Notes under the pieces: generated by a model | Database searches by the model: none | The model's input: the letters and a program-made list of their open reading frames with translations, nothing else | What the model was told of the DNA's origin: nothing | Made by a program: the position numbers and the translations under genes | From: Liolophura sinensis | Taxonomy: Eukaryota; Mollusca; Polyplacophora; Chitonida; Chitonidae | DNA length: 60,000 nucleotides | Direction of reading: 5' to 3' | NCBI RefSeq assembly: GCF_032854445.1 | Contig: NC_088302.1 | Coordinates: 41,174,191 to 41,234,190, forward strand | Part shown: piece by piece, positions 54,395 through 60,000 of the stretch | Position numbering within the stretch: position 1 is the stretch's first letter | Layout of the letters: each line of letters starts with the position of its first letter

Positions 54395-54467
54395 CACAAT
54401 TGTGGCGAAGGGAGCCAGCATCCCTCCAATCCGAGAAGAAGATGATGCTATGCCAAGGCCAACACTC
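54395..54467 (-). CDS. SLC22 copy B exon 9
   Basis: 73 bases, RSVGLGIASSSSRIGG then MLAPFATIV, donor GTAAGTG. Confidence 0.92.
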
Positions 54468-54517
54468 CTAAGAAATTAAGGAATTATAAAACTTTTTGCA
54501 GAAGTCATCGAAGATAC

Positions 54518-54522
<5 letters not shown>

Positions 54523-54575
<53 letters not shown>
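54523..54575. repeat. (AT)n microsatellite in intron 8 of copy B
   Basis: About 50 bases of alternating AT, starting some 55 bases from exon 9. Confidence 0.95.
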
Positions 54576-54577
<2 letters not shown>

Positions 54578-55051
54578 TGATGGACAGCACTTACAACGAA
54601 TAGGAACTCCTCTGTATCATTTGGACATGGTCATGTTCATCGCACATGTATATATCTTTTTGTAATATACGTTTTTGCCAAATGATGCCCCCATCTGAAG
54701 TTTATTATAGGTGTAATTATGGTTGATCATTACTGAGGCTTAAATGTAGATAGTTTTTTTACTTTCGTAGTGTTGCAAATCCATTTTTATCTTCCTTTTC
54801 TGGTTTTAAAGTACTCCTAAGTATGGTAGGTACAAATTTTAACACATCTCACGTACAAACTGTACCAAGGGCACAACCTAATATCCATAGGCTTTCTTGA
54901 AAACCTTTTTTGGCACTGCCACCTTGCCCTATCTTGTTTCATACTGCACTGATCTACGGCGCATATTGAGATCATACGATCGAAGTGTGCATACAATGCT
55001 TGGGGGGGGGGGGACGGGAGGGGGTGGTGGAGGGGAATTGGCTTGTCTTAC

Positions 55052-55160
55052 CTGAGGTTGGTCGGATACAGTTCCGGTGTGTACTGGAACAGTGTTCCCC
55101 AGGACATAGAGATGCCGAACTTACCGACCACTGTAAGTCCCGTCACCCAGCCAGAGGGAC
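55052..55160 (-). CDS. SLC22 copy B exon 8
   Basis: 109 bases, GPSGWVTGLTVVGKFGI to ELYPTNLR, donor GTAAGAC. A poly-G run (55003-55012) and G-rich stretch lie in the adjacent intron. Confidence 0.93.
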
Positions 55161-55504
55161 CTGCCGCGAGAAATACGTGACAGTGTAACGCGAAAAACCG
55201 GGATAACAAATTGCTTCCAGTCTCATTATTACACGTATGTATGGGTATCATCTTAAAACAATTTAAAATGTAGTCTATACATCTTAAAGGAGAAAAAATT
55301 GTAAATATAAATTTTAGTAATATTCTTCATAATAACTGTTCTGAAATGCTCTGTAATTGAGAAACACCATAATTTATGTCAGAGAGTAAAATTTTTGGAA
55401 ATTGGTACGCTCCCCTTTATAACAGTCTTCTGGCCCTCATTTCGATAAAGGTTGTTCTCGTCTGTGACCAGGAGGGTCGTGTACACATCTCTTACGCATA
55501 TGTG

Positions 55505-55640
55505 TTAACGTCAGAAGGTTTATCAGGTGCCTCGTGACGAGCGTTGGTTTGTTTTCAGCGACCTCTATGCATTAACACGACTGAAACCATCTTAGTGCAT
55601 AATTCTCAAGTACTGCGTTAACCACCAATCAAACAAATGA
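55505..55640 (+). mobile_element. Old SINE-related fragment in intron 7 of copy B
   Basis: Ends AAGTACTGCGTTAACCACCA ATCAAACAAATG, like the SINE tail; the body is strongly diverged. Confidence 0.45.
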
Positions 55641-55691
55641 GACAGTAGTAGGCATATGCTCTCGCTGGTCGCCTGTCTATCTAAATCTTAC

Positions 55692-55777
55692 CCAGGTATG
55701 TGTTGATAAGGGCTGCTGACAGTAAGGCGGACCCTGCGATGAAATGACTCACGATACAGGTCGTCCTTCGGCCGATT
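55692..55777 (-). CDS. SLC22 copy B exon 7
   Basis: 86 bases, RIGRRTTCIVSHFIAGSALL to LINTYL, donor GTAAGAT. Confidence 0.92.
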
Positions 55778-55984
55778 CTGTCAACATATATAAAAAACTG
55801 TTAGTGGTTCTCTTATGTGTGGTTGTCTTTCAGCATTCAGGTTTCTTTTTACAGATCCCAGTGTCAGAATATTTATAATACTGCGTCTTTAGAAACGACG
55901 CTGAAGATGTCAAAAACGGCGACCCAGCCATATTCCCGGCATACTGTCTTCGAACCAACAACCTCTTAGCCTTTACCATTTGGC

Positions 55985-56290
55985 TAAGCGTCGAAACATA
56001 TTTGTATACCAGCAGTCAACCAGAATGGACGTTTCCAGTCAATAATCGCAAAATCAATTTCCAAAACAAAGTTCAATACAACCGCTAAAGAGTACCATAT
56101 GTAAGAAATTATAACACATACTTGCAAGGAGAAGCAGTTTTAAGTGCTATGTATCTCACTTGCGCTTTCATTACAGGTTATGTATTCGACGTAGTGATCA
56201 TATTCAACAACATAACATACAGCCCCAAGCTCGGGGTTAAGCGGAATAAGACACAGCTATGAAGCGAAGCTGAGGAGATTGTGGAGTACC
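55985..56290 (+). repeat. Interspersed repeat R2 in intron 6 of copy B
   Basis: ATTTGTATACCAGCAGTCAA, GGACGTTTCCAGTCAATAAT, then CAGCCCCAAGCTCGGGG, in the same order as 48690-49080. A shorter R2 piece sits in the same intron of copy A (24160-24230), so this insertion may predate the gene duplication. Confidence 0.65.
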
Positions 56291-56384
56291 AAAATTGTAT
56301 AATATAAAATCTTAGGTATATTACCCAATTCTGTACTGTAGTTACCAATTAATTAAGCGTGTTTCTTTGTCATCGTGATCTACT

Positions 56385-56985
56385 ACGAGTGTTTGGGTTA
56401 GAACATCAGTTACCAAAATAGTTTGGATTATATCACCACTTTATGACCAAATTTGAATTACAACATCAGCTTGTGGCCAAATTTGAATTACAACACCAGC
56501 TTGTGGCCTAAATTGAATTTTATAACTCAAGCTTATGGCCAAATTTGGATTATAATACTGGCCTATGGCAAAGGTTGGATTAAAACACCAGCTTCTGGCA
56601 GAGTTTACGTTAACAGTTTCTGACAGAGTTTGATTTGTAAAAACAGCTTCAGGCAGAGTTTTAGGTTTTAATATCAGCTTAATTCAGAGTTTTGGGTTGT
56701 ATTAGCAGCTTCATTCAGAGTTTTGGGTTGTAATAGCAGCTTCAGGCAGAGTCTGGGTTGTATTAGCAACTTCATTCAAAGTTTTGTGTTGTAATAGCAG
56801 CTTCAGGCAGAATCTGGGTTGTATTAGCTTTTAGTAGAGTTTAGGGTGTTATATCAAATTCTGGTATATACAGTTAGGATTGTAAAACCAGGTTCTGTCA
56901 CAGTTCAGGTTGTAACACGAACATCTTGCTGAGTTTCGGCCATAATATTAACTTCTGTTAGAGTAAGGGTTGTAACACTGGCTTC
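56385..56985. repeat. About 30-bp minisatellite next to exon 6 donor (copy B)
   Basis: About 20 units of the type AACACCAGCTTGTGGCCAAA plus TTTGAATTAC, grading into GCAGCTTCAGGCAGAGTTTG plus GGTTGTAATA. It ends about 10 bases from the exon 6 donor. A decayed version is in the same place in copy A (23985-24322). Confidence 0.8.
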
Positions 56986-56994
56986 TCTTCTCAC

Positions 56995-57129
56995 CTTTGC
57001 ATAGTGAAATAGGAAATAATTCCAGCAGGCAGATTGGCCACCAAGATGAGGAAGTAGTTCAAGAACCTGTCTCCAGACAGTTTGGCGGCTGTCAGGGAAA
57101 GGCCGAAAGAGGTCCCTGCATTGACAATC
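56995..57129 (-). CDS. SLC22 copy B exon 6
   Basis: 135 bases, WIVNAGTSFGLSLTAAKLSG, FLNYFLILVANLPAG, ISYFTMQ, donor GTGAGAAG. Confidence 0.93.
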
Positions 57130-57330
57130 CTAAAAAAGAGAATATACATGAGGTAGTGCACAAGGGGCAGTTAACTATTATTCAGTACTCTTCAAGGAAA
57201 ACGAACGTTGCTTTAGCTTGACATCAAGTGTATTCTCTCTCTCTTTCTCTCTCTCTCGGCATGACAAATTTATAAAGCTACCAGTCTCACAGACATTTGT
57301 AGGGTCGCTAAAGCATTAATATTTTCTCAC

Positions 57331-57591
57331 CAAGCAAAACACATTATAAAAGCCGTGTTTCGAAGTTTTCTGTGCCGAAACATATCGAGTAAGTTAGACT
57401 TCTTGTCAGTGTGCTGGTTGACACTGTTTTGGGATGTATGGAGGGCTATGGACTCAGCCAGGCAATTCTCTGTCACATCCAGGACGTGGTCTGGATGAAT
57501 TCCATTCATCTTGGCCGCTTTATTTATGATACCCCTGGCTTCATCAGTTCGTCCGTTGGCCAGCAGCCATCTCAAAGATTCGTCCAAGAAC
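57331..57591 (-). CDS. SLC22 copy B exon 5
   Basis: 261 bases, LFLDESLRWLLANGRTDEAR through HVLDVTENCLAESIALH to FIMCFAW. No stop; it lacks the seven-codon expansion of copy A. The last 100 bases are in a CTCTCT-rich neighbourhood (57233-57258 in the next intron). Confidence 0.93.
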
Positions 57592-57826
57592 CTAAGTCAA
57601 ACAGAACAAGACAAGTTTATTCCGCTTTGAAATATAACAAGAAACTTCAAGGGTGTGCCTTCACTGTAGTCCCGTTTTACCAGTATTCGTGGGGAGGGGG
57701 GGGGGGGAGTGGTGGAAAATAAGGGGTAGAGATGGTCGTTCAGTCTAACTTTGGCTGCAGATACCTTGTCTTTCACAAACGTGACGTGCATGTCTGTACA
57801 TCAGTCGAGGTAAAGTTCGTCATTAA

Positions 57827-58128
57827 CAGGACACACTCGCACAATGACCCAGTAGCCTCTCACCAGTGCGGCTATGAAGTTCTGGTCAGACTGGTCTACT
57901 CTGCGGTCTTATTTAGTACGGCCTACCAGAAACCTGTGGATAGTCGTGAATTTCCGACCCGGTTTCTTCTGACCATAATACTGAGAGATGTCGTGATATA
58001 TCATTGAGTACCGCGTAAAACACCAATTAACAAATGAATAAATAAAAATAAATAAATAAATAATTAAATCAATCAATCAATCAATAAATAACTAAATAAA
58101 TAAATAATAAATAAATAAATAAATAAAT
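57827..58128 (+). mobile_element. Main-family SINE with long AAAT tail
   Basis: ACAATGACCCAGTAGCCTCT head part, a diverged middle, GAGTACCGCGTAAAACACCA, then about 110 bases of AAAT/CAAT repeats. It lies in intron 4 of copy B, about 60 bases from exon 4. Confidence 0.8.
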
Positions 58129-58189
58129 ATTACGACGGTGTCTACTTTTATGCTTGTAATACCATCAAGGCCTCCACAGGCCTACTCAC

Positions 58190-58395
58190 AGCATGTTTGG
58201 TATTAGAGTGGCAACAGTGGCCACCACCGTGGTGAGCTGAAAGTATCTCCAGTTATAATCCTTAAAGCCATAAGCCAATGCGACCAGCACACAGAGAAAA
58301 GCAGTCCAGAGAAGTAGTCCTAGCATATGGATTGTCGCTCTCCTCGACCTGGGTAGCACCTCGAGCGGCATCACTTGTATCGCCATCATATGAAC
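58190..58395 (-). CDS. SLC22 copy B exon 4
   Basis: 206 bases, VHMMAIQVMPLEVLPRSRR to VATLIPNML. Donor GTGAGTAGG, acceptor TATATAG. Confidence 0.93.
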
Positions 58396-58558
58396 CTATA
58401 TACAGATATATTTACAGTCGTTTTACTGTGAACAGTGGCCGTAAGTATTATGTATATTGCTGCACTATAGGTGTAGACAATTAATTAATTTTACTGGACG
58501 TTGGTGTAGAATATGAAAGTGTTTCCCTTATGTACAATCGATGATTATAGTTTCGCCA

Positions 58559-58808
58559 CCTTCGTGGCTTTGTGGTTAGCGTGCTAGCGCAGAACAATGA
58601 GCCAAGAGCCTTTCACCAATGCGATTGCCGTGAGTTCGGGTCAGCTCATGCTGGTTTCCTCTCTGGTCGTACATGGGAAGGGCTACAAGGAACCTGTGTA
58701 TGGTCGTGGATTTCTTCAGGGCTCTGTCCGGTTTCCTCCCATCATAATGATGACCGCCAAGGTGAAATATTCCTGAGTACGGCGTTAAACCCCAATAAAA
58801 TGAATAAA
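58559..58808 (+). mobile_element. Main-family SINE, near full length
   Basis: CCTTCGTGGCTTTGTGGTTA head, GCGTGCTAGCGCAG, a degraded B box, the CGTACATGGGAAGG block, the GGTTTCCTCCCATCATAATG block and a GAGTACGGCGTTAAACCCCA tail. It lies in intron 3 of copy B. Confidence 0.88.
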
Positions 58809-58888
58809 TCAAATGATTACAGCTTCACTTGTGGCAACTTGAAGTTTAAACACGTGTAAAAATGACTGAAATCCTTATGCCGACCTAC

Positions 58889-59117
58889 CTGTTGAACAGC
58901 GCCGAGGACAAAGCCGATAAGGGTGAAGACAAGAATGCTTGGGGCGAAGGCAGTGCCGACAGTGACAAGCAGCATAATCCACTGATTGATCAAGCACACC
59001 TTCTTCCGGCCAAATCTATCCGCCAGGGAGGTGAAAACAGTAGCCCCAAATCCCTGCAATCACTAGCACGGTCTGAGTCAGCTGCGCCTGGTAGCTCTTA
59101 TCACATACCAAGTCCCA
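58889..59117 (-). CDS. SLC22 copy B exon 3, frame broken by a 2-base loss
   Basis: 229 bases against 231 in copy A. It reads WDLVCDKSYQAQLTQTVLV in one frame and GFGATVFTSLADRFGRKK in another; the missing two bases fall near 59061. Donor GTAGGTC, acceptor CTGTTTCAG. Confidence 0.9.
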
Positions 59118-59430
59118 CTGAAACAGGAGCTATGTAAATCACATTCTCAGTCATACGGCAAGTCTCACTGAAACAGGAGCTATGTAAATCAGATTTTCAG
59201 TCAGACGGCAAGTCTCAAGGAAACAGGTGATATGTAAATCAGGCTCTTGGTAATACGGCAAGTCTCACTGAAACAGGCGAATTGTAAATCAGGCTATCGG
59301 TCATACGGCAAGTCTCACTGAAACAGGTGATATGTAAATCAGGCTATCGGTCATACGGCAAGTCTCACCGAAACTGACAAGACGTAAATCTGACTCTCAG
59401 TAACAGAGTACGACTCACTGAAATAATCGA
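59118..59430. repeat. 50-bp minisatellite built on the exon 3 acceptor (copy B intron 2)
   Basis: Six to seven units of 50 bases: CAAGTCTCACTGAAACAGGT, GATATGTAAATCAGGCTATC, GGTCATACGG. The first half of each unit copies the exon 3 border (CCAAGTCCCACTGAAACAGG), so on the minus strand most units contain a CTGTTTCAG acceptor. Confidence 0.88.
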
Positions 59431-59620
59431 TGTGTTAAAATTATATCAGTCACACACCAAGATCAAATGTATTTGTAAAATTAATCATGTCATGCGTTCC
59501 ATTAAAACAGACTAATAAACTTCACCGAAATCAAAGTCGCACGAAAATTTTACTGAAAGAAAAGACGAGCGAAAAAAAGTCATACACAAATCTCTCCAAA
59601 ACAAATGACGCGTAAAATTA
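59431..59620. other. Short spacer between two minisatellites
   Basis: AT-rich spacer with faint traces of the 50-bp unit (ACACCAAGATCAAATG). No other feature. Confidence 0.4.
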
Positions 59621-60000
59621 ACCCACATTCAGTCCCACTGGACATTCAGTCGCACTTTCAGTCGCACGTTCAGTCCCACATTCAGTTCCACTGGACATTC
59701 AGTCCCACCTTCAGTCCCACTGGACATTCAGTCCCACCTTCAGTCCCACTGGACATTCAGTCCCACCTTCAGTCCCACTGGACAATCAGTCCCACATTCA
59801 GTCCCAATGGACATTCAATCACACATTCAGTCCCACCTTCAATCCCACTGGACATTTAGTCCCACGTTCAGTCGCACGTTCAGTCCCACATTCAGTCCCA
59901 CATTCAGTCCAACTGGACATTCAGTCCCACCTTCAGTCCCACTGTACATTCAGTCCCACCTTCAGTCCCACTGGACATTCAGTCCCACATTCAGTCCCAC
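59621..60000. repeat. GTCCCA minisatellite, running off the window
   Basis: Tandem ACATTCAGTCCCACTGG and CCTTCAGTCCCACTGG subunits, about 12-29 bases, alternating in compound units. The core AGTCCCACTG is the same word as at the exon 3 acceptor. The array continues past 60000. Confidence 0.93.

Larger units (their letters stand above)
53482..59117 (-). pseudogene. SLC22-type transporter, copy B: exons 3-10, 2-base deletion in exon 3
   Basis: Tandem paralogue of copy A on the same strand. Eight exons are visible (229, 206, 261, 135, 86, 109, 73 and 147 bases). Intron positions and phases match copy A at every junction; exons 1-2 must lie beyond 60000. Landmarks: WDLVCDKSYQAQLTQTVLV, SLADRFGRKK, ESLRWLLANGRTDEA, RIGRR, ELYPTNLR, SRIGGMLAPF and LPQTIEEIKNWEKRS at the end. 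Exon 3 is two bases shorter than in copy A; the loss near 59061 shifts the frame and brings a TAG about 15 codons later, so as written the gene is broken. All downstream exons are otherwise open. It may be a pseudogene, a null allele or a sequence error. Confidence 0.85.

Noticed and set aside
1-60000. CRISPR arrays, bacterial operons or a transferred prokaryotic system
   Set aside because: All tandem arrays have homogenised units without unique spacers, and coding regions are eukaryotic genes or transposons.

Overview
The window is genomic DNA from an invertebrate animal, most likely a lophotrochozoan (mollusc or brachiopod type). The evidence is interrupted genes with GT-AG introns, at least a dozen copies of a tRNA-headed SINE ending in a conserved tail plus (AAAT)n, a Penelope-like element, a Polinton/Maverick, a Ty3/Gypsy-type gag fragment, and abundant mini- and microsatellites. 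No bacterial-style operons, tRNA genes, rRNA or CRISPR arrays were seen. The species cannot be named from the sequence.

Region 1 (1-17,000, plus strand) is a decaying tandem cluster of a class A GPCR of the FMRFamide-receptor-like type. One copy (1832-3055) is intact. At least four more repeat units are remnants. The upstream block (a conserved box, a TATA box and a short noncoding first exon ending in a GTATGT donor) recurs at 102-434, 5416-5836 and 10863-11298, and in degraded form at 16049-16194. The linked coding parts are truncated (5924-6597), reduced to the C-terminal half (11463-11863, 12001-12120) or badly eroded (16330-16830).

Region 2 (19,217-32,368, minus strand) is a ten-exon SLC22-type organic cation/anion transporter gene (copy A). 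All splice phases agree and give a frame of 555 codons, but there is one in-frame TGA at codon 302. Region 4 (53,482-59,117, minus strand) holds the last eight exons of a tandem paralogue (copy B). Its intron phases are the same, and a 2-base deletion disrupts its first visible exon. The two copies share intronic minisatellites in the same introns, and these arrays touch exon edges. Copy A intron 2 also carries a dead Penelope-like element.

Region 3 (32,833-47,486), between the two transporter copies, is a Polinton/Maverick DNA transposon. It has terminal inverted repeats of about 80 bp, an intact retroviral-type integrase, a protein-primed family B DNA polymerase split over several frames but with recognisable exonuclease and polymerase motifs, a small zinc-ribbon ORF, and several small frameshifted Polinton-type genes. 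No capsid, ATPase or protease gene was recognised. Its left end is present more than once. Between the outer and inner left ends lie a truncated LTR retrotransposon (LTR, Pro-tRNA-type primer site, gag), an (AT)n tract and about 17 copies of a 97-bp satellite.

The rest (47,487-53,481 and the gaps) is intergenic DNA with SINEs, three unclassified interspersed repeat families (called R1, R2 and R3 here), a MITE-like element and a Tc1/mariner scrap. Many single-base frameshifts occur in otherwise well conserved coding sequence. Some may be assembly errors, so each broken-gene call depends on read support.
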